From Sinorhizobium garamanticum (GTDB lineage: Bacteria; Pseudomonadota; Alphaproteobacteria; Rhizobiales; Rhizobiaceae), in contig NZ_CP120373.1 of the NCBI RefSeq assembly GCF_029892065.1, positions 2,487,001 through 2,551,000 on the forward strand: a stretch of DNA of 64,000 nt, read 5' to 3'. Position numbers and translations under genes: made by a program. Shown here one piece after another: positions 53,409-61,881 of this stretch. Positions within the stretch are counted from its first letter, which is position 1; every line of letters starts with the position of its first letter. The notes below the pieces were generated by a model. It did no database searches and was not told the DNA's origin. It saw only the letters and a list, made by a program, of their open reading frames with translations.

Positions 53409-54110
53409 TCAGTCCACACTCAGCCGGTAGCCGATGCCGCGTACCGTCTGAAGCCAGATCGGGTTGGAAGGGTCGTCCTCGATCTTGCGCCTCAGTCGGT
53501 TGATTTGCACGTCGATTGTCCGCTCACCGACCTCGGCATCGTCTCCAATCAGTTCATGCCGGGGAATGGTCTCCCCGGCGCGTTGGGAGAACAGAGTCAT
53601 GATCTCCTGCTCGCGGTCGGTCAGCCGGATATGATCGGCGCCGCGACGGAGCTCTTTACGCACCACGGAGAAGGTGTAGGGACCGAAAATGACCTGATCG
53701 ACCTTGGGCGCCTGTGCCGGCTGGTTGCGGCGCAGGATGTTGTTGATCCTGAGCACGAGTTCGCGCGGCTCGAAGGGCTTCGGCAGATAGTCGTCCGCAC
53801 CGGCCTCAAGGCCCTCGATGCGCGAATTCGATTCCGCCAGCGCCGTCAGCATGATGATCGGCACCGTCTTGATCTGCCTCAGGCTCTGCGTCAGTTGAAC
53901 GCCGCTCTCGCCGGGCATCATCACATCGACGATCAAGAGGTCGAAATCGATGCCGATCAGCTTGCGCCGCGCCTCGTCGGCATCGGCCGCCGTCGTCACC
54001 CGGAAACCTTGCTCGACCAGGTAGCGGTTGAGCAGGTCGCGAATCCGTCGATCGTCATCGACGATCAGGAGATGCGCCGCATCGTCGGAGACTTTCGCTT
54101 TTACTGTCAT
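53409..54110 (-). CDS. OmpR-family response regulator (PetR-like)
   Basis: 233 residues. The receiver domain (1-125) has its phospho-acceptor Asp in LLIVDVMMPGESG and Lys in YLPKPFEPRELVLR. The winged helix (about 135-233) shows RLTDREQEIMTLF and ERTIDVQINRLRRKIEDDP. The order MarR regulator then OmpR regulator resembles petP-petR of Rhodobacter capsulatus. That naming is inference from order and family. A kinase gene follows. Confidence 0.93.
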   Translation of the reverse strand: MTVKAKVSDDAAHLLIVDDDRRIRDLLNRYLVEQGFRVTTAADADEARRKLIGIDFDLLIVDVMMPGESGVQLTQSLRQIKTVPIIMLTALAESNSRIEGLEAGADDYLPKPFEPRELVLRINNILRRNQPAQAPKVDQVIFGPYTFSVVRKELRRGADHIRLTDREQEIMTLFSQRAGETIPRHELIGDDAEVGERTIDVQINRLRRKIEDDPSNPIWLQTVRGIGYRLSVD

Positions 54111-54251
54111 GGCTCGACTACCCTCATTTTCCGCAAGCCGGGCTGGCTGGATCGCGCATTCAAGCAGATGCGCGACGGCCGCCCAATTCCCTGATTCCAG
54201 GGGCCGTCCGCTTCGCTCGAATGAAGCTCAAGACGCAGGCCCCCATGAAAA

Positions 54252-54734
54252 TCAGTCCGCGGCGGCATTCTTCATGTTGGCGAGAAAACGCTTCACGGTT
54301 TCACGCGCGCCGGGACCCGTTTTTGCCAATGCCTCGGCTATGCGGCGGGACTGTGGCTCCGCAAGCGCCCGAGCCAGCGCCTTGCCTTCCTCCGTGGTGT
54401 AGAGCATTCGCTGTCGTCTGTCCTCAGGGCCGGTTACCTGCCGAATATAGCCGGAATCGATGAGCTGCTTCAAAACGCGTGCGAGGCTCTGCTTGGTGAT
54501 CTTCAACGTATCGAGAAGGTCGGCAACGGTCATACCAGGCTCGCGGTTGACGAAATGCACGACGCGGTGATGTGCGCGGCCAAAACCGCTCTTTTCGAGT
54601 ATGGCGTCCGGGTCACCGGTGAAGTCGCGATAGGCAAAGAACAGCAGTTCGATGATCTCGAAATCTATCGTGTCCTCCTCATCACCGACAACTTCGGTCA
54701 GGTACTCGGTCTTGTCCTTGGGTCGGCCGGGCAC
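54252..54734 (-). CDS. MarR-family transcriptional regulator (PetP-like)
   Basis: About 160 residues. The winged HTH is FVNREPGMTVADLLDTLKITKQSLARVLKQLIDSGYIRQVTGPEDRRQRMLYTTEEG, with the DxRxR wing. GTG 54734 is the likely start, with AAGGA about ten bases upstream; a TTG at 54752 is in frame. It lies upstream of the OmpR-type regulator on the same strand. A perfect AT-rich palindrome at 54781-54809, just before the start, is the natural candidate for its own operator, shared with the divergent ilvE. Confidence 0.9.
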   Translation of the reverse strand: MPGRPKDKTEYLTEVVGDEEDTIDFEIIELLFFAYRDFTGDPDAILEKSGFGRAHHRVVHFVNREPGMTVADLLDTLKITKQSLARVLKQLIDSGYIRQVTGPEDRRQRMLYTTEEGKALARALAEPQSRRIAEALAKTGPGARETVKRFLANMKNAAAD

Positions 54735-54780
54735 GCAGTCATTTCCTTTCAACCAAATTGCACTTCACGAAATATATCGC

Positions 54781-54809
54781 AAAATATGTCAGTTTTGTTG
54801 ACATATTTT
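54781..54809. promoter_or_regulatory. Candidate MarR (PetP-like) operator
   Basis: AAAATATGTCA (54781-54791) and TGACATATTTT (54799-54809) are perfect 11-bp arms with a 7-base spacer. Size, AT-richness and position, about 45 bases before the MarR start and 195 before ilvE, fit a MarR dimer site that would autoregulate. It is by far the strongest dyad in the 269-base divergent gap. Confidence 0.6.
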
Positions 54810-55003
54810 TACGCCATTGATAGCGATCGGCTCGCCGGGCGAGACATCGGGGCCTGGTGTCGCCGTTGGAGGATAGGCCGCGCGTTTCAGTTCGCAAATC
54901 CAAATCGTGAAATTGAATTCTCCCTCAGTCTGTTTGCCGATAAACTGGAAACAGCAAGATAATCAACAGTAGATATGGTGCATACGCGCCGGAGGATAAT
55001 ACC

Positions 55004-55894
55004 ATGGCAGCTATTCCCTATGATCAGTTGGACGGTGAAATCTGGTTCAACGGCGAGTTCGTGCCCTGGAAGGATGCCAAAATACATGTGCTGACGCATG
55101 GGCTGCACTATGCGAGCGCGGTCTTCGAAGGCGAGCGCGCCTATGGCGGGCGCATCTTCAAGCTTACGGAACACAATCAGCGGCTTCACCAGTCTGCGGC
55201 CATTCTGGGCTTCAAGATTCCCTATTCGGTCGACGAACTCGACAGTGCCAGCAACGAGTTGCTGAAGCGCCAGGGTTTTTCCGAGGCCTATGTCCGCCCG
55301 ATCGCCTGGCGCGGCAGCGAGCAGATGGGCGTCTCCGCCCAGAACAGCCGCATCAACGTCGCCATCGCCATCTGGCAATGGGGCAGTTATTTCAATCCGG
55401 CAGAGAAGTTGAAGGGCATTCGCCTGGATATTGCGGAGTATCGTCGTCCCGATCCACGAACCGCCCCGTCGAAGTCCAAGGCCGCAGGCCTCTACATGAT
55501 CTGCACGATCTCCAAGCATGCGGCAGAAGCCAAAGGCTATGCGGACGCTCTGATGCTCGATTGGCGCGGCCAGGTGGCCGAGGCGACCGGCGCCAACATC
55601 TTCTTCGTTAAGGACGGCGTTCTGCATACGCCGGTGCCGGACTGCTTCCTGGACGGAATCACGCGCCGGACGGTCATCGAGCTTGCCAAGCGCCGGGGCT
55701 ACGAGGTGGTCGAACGGGTAATCATGCCGGAAGAGCTTTCCGGTTTTTCCGAATGCTTCCTGACCGGTTCGGCCGCTGAGGTCACTCCGGTATCGGAGAT
55801 CGGCCCCTATCGCTTTGCGCCTGCCGCGATCACCGAAGCGTTGATGAGCGACTATACGAAGGAAGTTAATCCGGTCGCCGCAGCGGCGGAATAG
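55004..55894 (+). CDS. ilvE: Branched-chain amino-acid aminotransferase
   Basis: 296 residues, fold-type IV PLP enzyme. It interconverts Leu, Ile and Val with their 2-oxo acids. The PLP Lys lies in RPDPRTAPSKSKAAGLYM; the start IWFNGEFVPWKDAKIHVLTHGLHYASAVFEGERAYGG is the class signature. EATGANIFFVKDGVLHTP and LTGSAAEVTPV contact PLP and substrate. CGGAGGATAATACC precedes the ATG. It is divergent from the MarR gene and may share its operator. Confidence 0.95.
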   Translation: MAAIPYDQLDGEIWFNGEFVPWKDAKIHVLTHGLHYASAVFEGERAYGGRIFKLTEHNQRLHQSAAILGFKIPYSVDELDSASNELLKRQGFSEAYVRPIAWRGSEQMGVSAQNSRINVAIAIWQWGSYFNPAEKLKGIRLDIAEYRRPDPRTAPSKSKAAGLYMICTISKHAAEAKGYADALMLDWRGQVAEATGANIFFVKDGVLHTPVPDCFLDGITRRTVIELAKRRGYEVVERVIMPEELSGFSECFLTGSAAEVTPVSEIGPYRFAPAAITEALMSDYTKEVNPVAAAAE

Positions 55895-56217
55895 GTTACG
55901 ACGACGCGCGTCTTGTCAGACGCCACGCTACACGACAGTAGCGTGAGGCGTTTGGCGCACGCCTTCTTGCCGTCATCCCTGTGACAGGCACAGGGATGAG
56001 AGCGGTGCCGAAAAGCCTTTTAAACCCAATGGCTTGGGCGTCTACACTGCAATCAGAAACAGAAAAGGCGACTTGCGGCCGCCTTTTGTCTTGCTACCGA
56101 TATCGCTAACGCATGTCGCCCGAAAGTGTGCAGCGGTTTCGGGACAACGACATGCAAGCAAAGACCTAAAGCGCGTCGCCTGGCTCCCGTTAAAATGCGA
56201 CGCGCTTTAGGAAGACA
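55895..56217. other. Intergenic region with several inverted repeats after ilvE
   Basis: Three hairpins are visible: TCATCCCTGTG / CACAGGGATGA (55973-55983, 55989-55999), AAAAGGCG / CGCCTTTT (56063-56070, 56080-56087), and CCTAAAGCGCGTCGC / GCGACGCGCTTTAGG (56165-56179, 56197-56211). The middle one, with A and T tails, could end transcription from both sides. No gene is supported. Confidence 0.6.
56165..56211. repeat. Long perfect inverted repeat (15-bp arms)
   Basis: CCTAAAGCGCGTCGC and GCGACGCGCTTTAGG are perfect arms around a 17-base AT-richer loop. No T run follows. Its style matches other rhizobial intergenic palindromes, but it differs from the main repeat family in this window. Confidence 0.75.
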
Positions 56218-56484
56218 TCATGCTGTTTTTCCGAGGAACTGTCCAACGATGCCGCTCAGCACGCCGCCGCCGACAAGGCCGCCAATTGCCTGCATGACAA
56301 GGCCGGTGGCTGCCGCTTCCCCGCCCAGCATCTGGATCAGGAAGCCGCCACCGACACCGCCAATGGCTCCTACGATCGTGCGCGCCACAACCCCGAATGC
56401 CTGCTGCTTCAGCATGGCGCTGGCCGCGTTGCCGCCAGCTGCCCCCGCGATTAACTGGGTAATGATAGGCATTAATGCTTCCAT
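56218..56484 (-). CDS. Small glycine-rich membrane protein
   Basis: 88 residues, MEALMPIITQLIAGAAGGNAA... with three hydrophobic Gly/Ala-rich stretches (for example VVARTIVGAIGGVGGGFLI and VMQAIGGLVGGGVLSGIVG). It has glycine-zipper character typical of small inner-membrane or channel-like proteins. GGAGGGTTCA precedes ATG 56484, which excludes the longer upstream frame. I do not recognise a functional family. Confidence 0.7.
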   Translation of the reverse strand: MEALMPIITQLIAGAAGGNAASAMLKQQAFGVVARTIVGAIGGVGGGFLIQMLGGEAAATGLVMQAIGGLVGGGVLSGIVGQFLGKTA

Positions 56485-56886
56485 TGAACCCTCCGTGTGC
56501 GGCCACCGTCCAAGAGCCGCGATGCGCCGATGATCCGGCAAGGACAGGTTGAGACCGAAAGCGGAAACTGTCAATTTCGCCGTCGAGGGTTGTGCGGAGG
56601 CGGGTGGCCCTGAGCGGTGCTTGGGAAGCTGCACGAAAAGTTACTGCAGTGCCTTGATCTATATTGTTATTTACTTGCCTTCTGGTGCTGGCGGAAGGAA
56701 TTGGCGAATAGCAAAAGGTGCTTTTGGTAGAAGAAATCCGAGTAATTCCCAGCGCGCGCCAACTTCTTCTCTGGTAGGAAACGCATATTTGCGCGTGATT
56801 CGGCGAATCATTCCCTGTGCAGCGCCCTGACGCTAGTGCGCTGCCTCATGTTGGGTGAGGAAGAGCAGGTCGTATCCTCGATTGTG
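56485..56886. other. Intergenic region, 402 bp, no gene seen
   Basis: It lies between two minus-strand genes: upstream of the small membrane protein gene and downstream of the SH3 gene. An AT-richer patch at 56645-56790 is the only compositional feature. No hairpin with a T run and no coding frame with a ribosome binding site was found. Confidence 0.4.
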
Positions 56887-57516
56887 TCAGCGATAGACGT
56901 AAACGATACGCCGTGTCGCCGGTTCTACCAGCACGGGCTGTCCGTTGATGGTGACATAATTGTATGCGTAATCCGGAATCTCGCGGACTGCGACCGTACT
57001 CGGCAATGCCGCGCCGATAACGGGCTCGCCTTCGAGGTAAACCGTATCGGTGGGATTTGCGGTGATATACGTGCGCACCGCCGGAGGCGGCGTGATGGCA
57101 TCAACCTGTTCGACCGGACCGATCAGTTCCAGCGGTTCTGCGGTGGTCGCGACCGCCGGTTCACCAGGCTGTACTTCATAGGTCACGGCCGGAATGCCGA
57201 GGTCAGCGCGACGCTGCTCTATCACAACGGTGGACCCGCCGACATCAGTTGCGAGATATCGGGCATAGGCCCAGCCGCGCACGCCATTGACGCTGACCTG
57301 ACACCAATTGCTGCCTTGGATGCATCCCTCGAGGATCGCAGCGCTGCCGCGGGTTGCAAGGCCGATTGTCGGATATTGTGGCCCCGGGCCTGCGCGGATG
57401 TTGAGGTCCGTAACGGCGGTTGCGCTCATTGCTGCATAGCCCGTCGAGATGCCGGCGGCGAGCATCAAACCCGCTGCCGCAACCGCTCGAAACAGATGGG
57501 TGGAGGGGGTCTTCAT
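56887..57516 (-). CDS. Exported SH3b + DUF1236 protein
   Basis: 209 residues. A signal peptide (about 1-28, ending GYAAM) is followed by a bacterial SH3 domain (ATAVTDLNIRAGPGPQYPTIG ... CIQGSNWCQVSVNGVRGWAYARYL) with two Cys. At the C-terminus is a DUF1236 repeat (VYLEGEPVIGAALPSTVAVREIPDYAYNYVTINGQPVLVEP). SH3b domains often bind peptidoglycan. AGGAGC lies upstream of the ATG. The function is unknown. Confidence 0.87.
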   Translation of the reverse strand: MKTPSTHLFRAVAAAGLMLAAGISTGYAAMSATAVTDLNIRAGPGPQYPTIGLATRGSAAILEGCIQGSNWCQVSVNGVRGWAYARYLATDVGGSTVVIEQRRADLGIPAVTYEVQPGEPAVATTAEPLELIGPVEQVDAITPPPAVRTYITANPTDTVYLEGEPVIGAALPSTVAVREIPDYAYNYVTINGQPVLVEPATRRIVYVYR

Positions 57517-57730
57517 CGTCTTGCTCCTATTGCGTGATGGAGGCGAAACGCCTCGTAGAGCCGGGATGTTCCCCCCGTGACATCACGAAGTGCGAAGATG
57601 AGACACATTGCTCCCACGTCGGCGATCGAACCGATACGGCCGGCCGGCTCGACTGTCGAAAGGCCGCGTGAAATTCCGATATTTTCCCGTCCGCGGAAGG
57701 GGCGGTCCGTTGCAATCCGAGGGTGATGAA

Positions 57731-57892
57731 ATGGAGCAGGAACTCATCCATGAAGGCAGGATAACGGCCCAAAGGCTTCGCCCGTTGGTGATTGTCGTCG
57801 TGGCGTCGAAGCTGGCGGTATTGGCCCTGCTGCTGACGACAGTGCAATTCTCTTCGCCTCCACCGGCACCGGAAATCGCCGCGTTGCGCTGA
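57731..57892 (+). CDS. Small membrane protein, 53 aa
   Basis: MEQELIHEGRITAQRLRPLV begins the frame, followed by one hydrophobic helix (VIVVVASKLAVLALLLTTV) and a Pro-rich end. GAGGGTGATGAA precedes the ATG. Composition and layout fit a real single-span protein; no homologue is recalled. Confidence 0.5.
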   Translation: MEQELIHEGRITAQRLRPLVIVVVASKLAVLALLLTTVQFSSPPPAPEIAALR

Positions 57893-58015
57893 ATTGGGCT
57901 GTCATCCTGCCCATATGTCGCTATAGGTGGCCGCGGAACGGATTAAGATCGGGTTGGGACGCGCGGGGTTACGCCGGCATTTCACCCAAACGATCCGAAA
58001 GCAAGGCGAGGTCGC

Positions 58016-58657
58016 ATGTTACAGGCGGGTATTATCCCGGTTACACATTTCGAGCAGAACTGTACGGTCCTGTTCGACAGTGAAACCAAGGAGGGCGTCG
58101 TCGTTGATCCGGGCGGTGACGTCGACATCATCCTTCAGACCATTCGTGAGAACGGCATCACCCTGAAAGCAATATGGCTTACGCATGGCCATATCGATCA
58201 TGCCGGCGGCGCCAAGGAATTGAAGGAAGCGCTGGGCCTCGAGATCATCGGTCCGCACAAGGACGACCAGCCCTTGCTCGAGCGATTGGAGAGCCAGGCG
58301 GAACGCTTCGGCTTGACGATGAAGGTACAGAACGTCCTGCCGGACCGGTGGCTCGAAGACGGCGATACCGTTTCCTTCGGCGATCATGTTTTCGAGGTGC
58401 TGCATTGCCCGGGCCATGCGCCGGGCCACGTGGTCTATTTCAACAGGACGCAGAACTTCGCCCATGTCGGCGACGTGCTCTTTCACGGTTCGATCGGGCG
58501 CACCGACTTGCCCGGCGGCAATCACCAGCAACTGCTTGCCTCGATCCGAGACAAGGTCCTGCCGCTTGGCGACCATGTCGGTTTCATTTGCGGTCACGGT
58601 CCGGGCGGGCAGATCGGCGAGGAACGCCGCAGCAATCCCTATCTCAGAGGTCTCTGA
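58016..58657 (+). CDS. MBL-fold hydrolase, glyoxalase II-like
   Basis: 213 residues. The zinc motif is LTHGHIDHAGG (about residues 56-66), followed by HCPGHAPGHVVYF, HVGDVLFHGSIGRTDLPGG and FICGHGPGGQIGEER, the YcbL/GloB-type second-metal ligands. Without the C-terminal GloB extension it matches YcbL-type proteins, whose thioesterase or hydroxyacylglutathione hydrolase role is only inferred. AGGCGAGG precedes the ATG. Confidence 0.92.
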   Translation: MLQAGIIPVTHFEQNCTVLFDSETKEGVVVDPGGDVDIILQTIRENGITLKAIWLTHGHIDHAGGAKELKEALGLEIIGPHKDDQPLLERLESQAERFGLTMKVQNVLPDRWLEDGDTVSFGDHVFEVLHCPGHAPGHVVYFNRTQNFAHVGDVLFHGSIGRTDLPGGNHQQLLASIRDKVLPLGDHVGFICGHGPGGQIGEERRSNPYLRGL

Positions 58658-58659
58658 CA

Positions 58660-58715
58660 CTGCAGCGCCGCGCGTCTGATCGGACGCGCATAGGTCGCTG
58701 TAGAACTTTGAATCG
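58660..58715 (-). repeat. RIME-like repeat, partial copy 10
   Basis: CTGCAGCGCCGCGCGTCTGATCGGACGCGC then CGCTGTAGAACTTTGAAT, in reverse orientation to copy 9. Directly follows the MBL gene stop. Confidence 0.7.
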
Positions 58716-58739
58716 CGCCACAGTTGACCGTCAGAATCA

Positions 58740-58775
58740 AAATGGCACACACCTCGCATAAGGCGTGTGCCATTG
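58740..58775 (-). terminator. Hairpin terminator between MBL and BA14K genes
   Basis: AATGGCACAC (58741-58750) and GTGTGCCATT (58765-58774) are perfect arms. On the minus strand a short T run (ATTTTGATT) follows. It lies 20 bases after the BA14K stop. Confidence 0.65.
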
Positions 58776-58795
58776 TTCAGACTGTCGCGCCCCGA

Positions 58796-59209
58796 TCAGC
58801 CGGCGGTGCAGAAATGGCTGCGGCCGTCATAGCCGACGAAGGTGCCGCTGTCCGGATCGAACGAGCGGTAGCGCTGCGAGCAATAGCGGTACCAGGCCGG
58901 CGTCCAGGGTTCGATACCGTAGCTTTCGACAGCGACCCGGCGATAGACCGGGCGGGCCTGATAGACCGGCCGGGCTCGGTAGACCGGACGCGGCTCATAA
59001 TATTCGGGTTCCGGATCGACATAGACCGGCTCGCTGTAGTAGCGCGGCTGCGAGGCGATCGCGCCGCCGATGAGCGTGCCTGTGACCAGGCCTACGGCGC
59101 CCGCTGCCCATGCATCATCGTGATCTCCTGCTTGGGCGGTACCGAAGGTCGGGAGTACCACGGTGGCTGCGGCAACCGAGAGGACAGCGGCTTTGATGAA
59201 TTTGTTCAT
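58796..59209 (-). CDS. BA14K family exported protein
   Basis: About 137 residues. A signal peptide (MNKFIKAAVLSVAAATVVLPTFGTAQA) and a Gly-rich hydrophobic stretch are followed by Tyr/Pro/Arg-rich repeats (YRARPVYQARPVYRR). The C-terminal BA14K motif is WYRYCSQRYRSFDPDSGTFVGYDGRSHFC. BA14K was described in Brucella as an immunoreactive, lectin-like envelope protein. ATG 59209 has AGGA upstream; a TTG nine bases earlier is less likely. Confidence 0.87.
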   Translation of the reverse strand: MNKFIKAAVLSVAAATVVLPTFGTAQAGDHDDAWAAGAVGLVTGTLIGGAIASQPRYYSEPVYVDPEPEYYEPRPVYRARPVYQARPVYRRVAVESYGIEPWTPAWYRYCSQRYRSFDPDSGTFVGYDGRSHFCTAG

Positions 59210-59299
59210 GGGCTTCAATCCTATGCATTGGGCCGGAATCAGTTCCGGTTTTCATCATGAGCGGACTTTATGGTGCCCAAACTGAACGGAGCCTGAATG

Positions 59300-59323
59300 A
59301 AAAAACCCGGCATGATTGCCGGG
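59300..59323 (-). terminator. Rho-independent terminator after the cold-shock gene
   Basis: CCCGGCA (59306-59312) and TGCCGGG (59317-59323) pair across a four-base loop. On the minus strand a run of six T follows. It is 37 bases after the csp stop. Confidence 0.85.
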
Positions 59324-59360
59324 CTGCAACTTAAACTTATATGTTTCAGCAGAGGCCGTA

Positions 59361-59576
59361 TCAGCCGGCGATCTGCAGGTTGACCGCCTTCGGGCCTTTG
59401 CCGCGGCGATCCGGTTCGGTGTCGAAGCTTACCTTCTGGTTTTCCGTAAGGCCGCTCAGGCCCGAAGCCTGCACGGCAGAAATATGTACGAAGATGTCTG
59501 CACCACCGTTGTCAGGCTTGATGAAACCAAAGCCCTTGTCAGTGTTGAAGAATTTTACAGTGCCAGTTTCGGCCAT
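59361..59576 (-). CDS. Cold-shock protein (CspA family)
   Basis: 71 residues. RNP1 (KGFGFI) and RNP2 (DIFVHIS) are intact in a single cold-shock domain; FDTEPDRRGKGPKAVNL is the usual end. It binds single-stranded nucleic acid as an RNA chaperone. AAAGGACCTGACGC precedes the ATG. Upstream lies a long gene-free stretch, compatible with a long 5' leader as in cspA, though this is not shown. Confidence 0.96.
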   Translation of the reverse strand: MAETGTVKFFNTDKGFGFIKPDNGGADIFVHISAVQASGLSGLTENQKVSFDTEPDRRGKGPKAVNLQIAG

Positions 59577-60250
59577 GCGTCAGGTCCTTTTCTCTCCACC
59601 CGCTTGACGGAGCGGGCAGCATTGCAGTTTTGCCCAAAATGGGCGTGGGGGCAGGCAGTTCTCGAAATTTGAGGAAAGGGTCCTGTTATCGCGACCAGCC
59701 ATTAAGAAGGGAAAACAAGCCTCCCCCCGGTCTGGCCGCCCGGAGTGGCTTGCGTCTCCGGCCCGCTTATAATTCAAGATCTTCCCATGTTCGCAGATTG
59801 CCCGAACACAGTAAGAGTGATGGGTTTATTTTGAATTGGCAAGCAAAACTTTTCTGACGAGGTATTGCCGCTTGTCATTGCTCAAAAACCGATCAGTTGC
59901 CATGCTGGCGCGGGATATTCTGAACGTATCGCAAGCTGTTGAAATCACAGCTTTTTGAACACAGTTGTGGCGGGACTGGACAATTTGCGTCATATTTTGT
60001 CGCTCTCGATCATGCCGCGACTGTGCGCAATTTCGTTCGAGGAATCGCAAGCGCCTGATATGTCTCATGTTCCGCATGCGGCAATGCTCCGCCGCCAAAC
60101 TTTGCAGAAAATCTACAGGAAATGCTGCAAAGTTCGCGCGGCCGCGCCCGGCGGTCTCATTCCGAAGCAAAATAGGCGCTATTGGACAGTAATAAGTAAT
60201 ACCGTAAGTTCAGATTGCGCGCAGCACAGAAAATTCTTGCTGTGGTCGAA
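59577..60250. other. Gene-free 674-bp region upstream of the cold-shock gene
   Basis: AT-richer than its surroundings, especially 59760-60060. It holds the cold-shock promoter and leader (minus strand) and, on the same strand, the end of the EamA gene's transcript. A plus-strand frame at 59955-60347 overlaps the EamA gene, lacks a ribosome binding site and is rejected. Confidence 0.5.
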
Positions 60251-61150
60251 TCAAGCGGCTGCTTCCGCCTCCTGGCGCCGTTTCGCCAGTTCCGGAATGA
60301 GTTCGACCGCCAGCATCGCCGCGAAAATGACCGCGCAGCCGAGATAGCCGATCGGCGTGATGACCTCGCCAAGCAGCAACACGCCGAAAAGGGCAGCGAA
60401 CAGGGCTTCGCTCGACAGGAAGATTGCCGCCTGCGGTGCCGTCGTGTAGCGCTGGCCGACAACCTGGCAGATGAAGGCGACGCCGCTCGAAAAAACGCCG
60501 GCGTAAAGAATCTGGGGCAGGGCGTTTTCGATCACCTCGAGGCTTAAGGGTTCGGTGAAGGTTGCGAGCAGGCAACCAAGCACGGCGCAGACAGCGAATT
60601 GCACCATCGACAGCAGCATCGGACGACCGGTATCGGAGGCGAAGATGCCGACGAGCAGCATCTGGATTGCCCAGAAGAGCGCGCAGATGATCGTCAGAAG
60701 ATCTCCTCCGGTCAGGCTCGAAAGGGCCCCACCGCTCAGGAGGAAGATGCCGAAGGTCGCAAGCAGGGCGCCCGGCCAGATAACCCAATGCGGCTTGCGG
60801 CGCAGGAACACGACGGTCAATATCGGTACGAAGACGACGTAGAGCCCCGTCAGAAAGCCGGAATTGGTGACGCTGGTGGTCAGAAGTCCGAACTGCTGCG
60901 TCACCGCGCCGCCGAAGAGCGCCAGGCCGATGAAAATAAAGTTGCGAATCGACTTTTGCGGAAGCGGCGTCTTGGCGAGCCTTCCTTCGACGAGCGCCAG
61001 CGGCAGCGCGACGATCGTCGCGATCGCGAAACGCAGGCTAATGAACCAGAGCGGGCCGATTGCCTCCATCGCCGTCGATTGAGCGACAAAACCGGCGCCC
61101 CAGATCGCGCCGGAAAACAGCAGGAAAAGATTGGCCTGGAGGCGAGTCAC
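60251..61150 (-). CDS. EamA/DMT-family transporter
   Basis: 299 residues with ten membrane spans as two EamA repeats (LFSGAIWGAGFVAQSTAMEAIGP and LLTIICALFWAIQMLLVGIFA). It probably exports a small metabolite; the substrate is unknown. The start is GTG 61150, with GGGAG eight bases upstream. Confidence 0.88.
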   Translation of the reverse strand: MTRLQANLFLLFSGAIWGAGFVAQSTAMEAIGPLWFISLRFAIATIVALPLALVEGRLAKTPLPQKSIRNFIFIGLALFGGAVTQQFGLLTTSVTNSGFLTGLYVVFVPILTVVFLRRKPHWVIWPGALLATFGIFLLSGGALSSLTGGDLLTIICALFWAIQMLLVGIFASDTGRPMLLSMVQFAVCAVLGCLLATFTEPLSLEVIENALPQILYAGVFSSGVAFICQVVGQRYTTAPQAAIFLSSEALFAALFGVLLLGEVITPIGYLGCAVIFAAMLAVELIPELAKRRQEAEAAA

Positions 61151-61382
61151 GGCTGTGCTCCCGGATCATGATGGATTTGGATCGAGGCAATCCAAAGCCA
61201 CGCCGCTCCGGTGATTGCAAAGCCGCTCTATCAGTTGCGTTTTTGCCGGGCAAGCCTCATCCTCCGCCTCCGCGAGGGGGAAGACTGGCGATATGACGAT
61301 GGCGCTCGACAAACAAATTCCGCTGCCAAGAGGCGAGCGGCGCCCTGTGACCCGTTCCGACGGCCGGCACCCGGCGTGACCG

Positions 61383-61820
61383 ATGGGCGACACCGGCTAT
61401 TCCGGAACGCCACTGACAAAAAAGCTCGGCCTGCGCGACGGGCAGGCCGCCCTGCTTCTCGCCGTTCCGGCCAACCTTCCTGAAATTGCCGCCTTTCCCG
61501 GTTTCGCACGCGTCGACACGTCGATCGGCCGGATCGCCTCACGCCGCTATGACTACATCCATATCTTCGAAACGGACCGGACCGCGGTCGAAAGCCGGGC
61601 CGGCGCGGTCGCGGCGCGGCTGAAGGCCGATGGAATGCTCTGGGTCTCGTGGCCGAAACGGGCCTCGGGCGTTGCGACGACCCTGACCGAGAATGCCTTG
61701 CGCGAGATATTTCTGCCGCTCGATCTCGTCGATGTGAAGGTCTGCGCCATCGACCAGGTTTGGTCGGGGCTCAAATTCATGTTTCGCAAGGAGGTGCGGG
61801 CGTCGCTTCGAAGGGGCTGA
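61383..61820 (+). CDS. DUF3052 domain-containing protein
   Basis: 145 residues. The family text is visible: YSGTPLTKKLGLRDGQAALLLAVPANLPEI and WVSWPKRASGVATTLTENALREIFLPLGLVDVKVCAIDQVWSGLKF-like (here LDLVDVKVCAIDQVWSG). The function is unknown; it is often annotated as a SAM-dependent-methyltransferase-like protein without evidence. The ribosome binding site is weak. Confidence 0.87.
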   Translation: MGDTGYSGTPLTKKLGLRDGQAALLLAVPANLPEIAAFPGFARVDTSIGRIASRRYDYIHIFETDRTAVESRAGAVAARLKADGMLWVSWPKRASGVATTLTENALREIFLPLDLVDVKVCAIDQVWSGLKFMFRKEVRASLRRG

Positions 61821-61881
61821 AACGACGCAATTCCCGACGGAAAACCGTCACGCACTTTTCCAGGAGTTGCTCTGAACGCTG

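Noticed and set aside
59955..60347. Plus-strand frame of 130 codons
   Set aside because: No ribosome binding site, no family motifs, overlaps the 3' end of the EamA gene.
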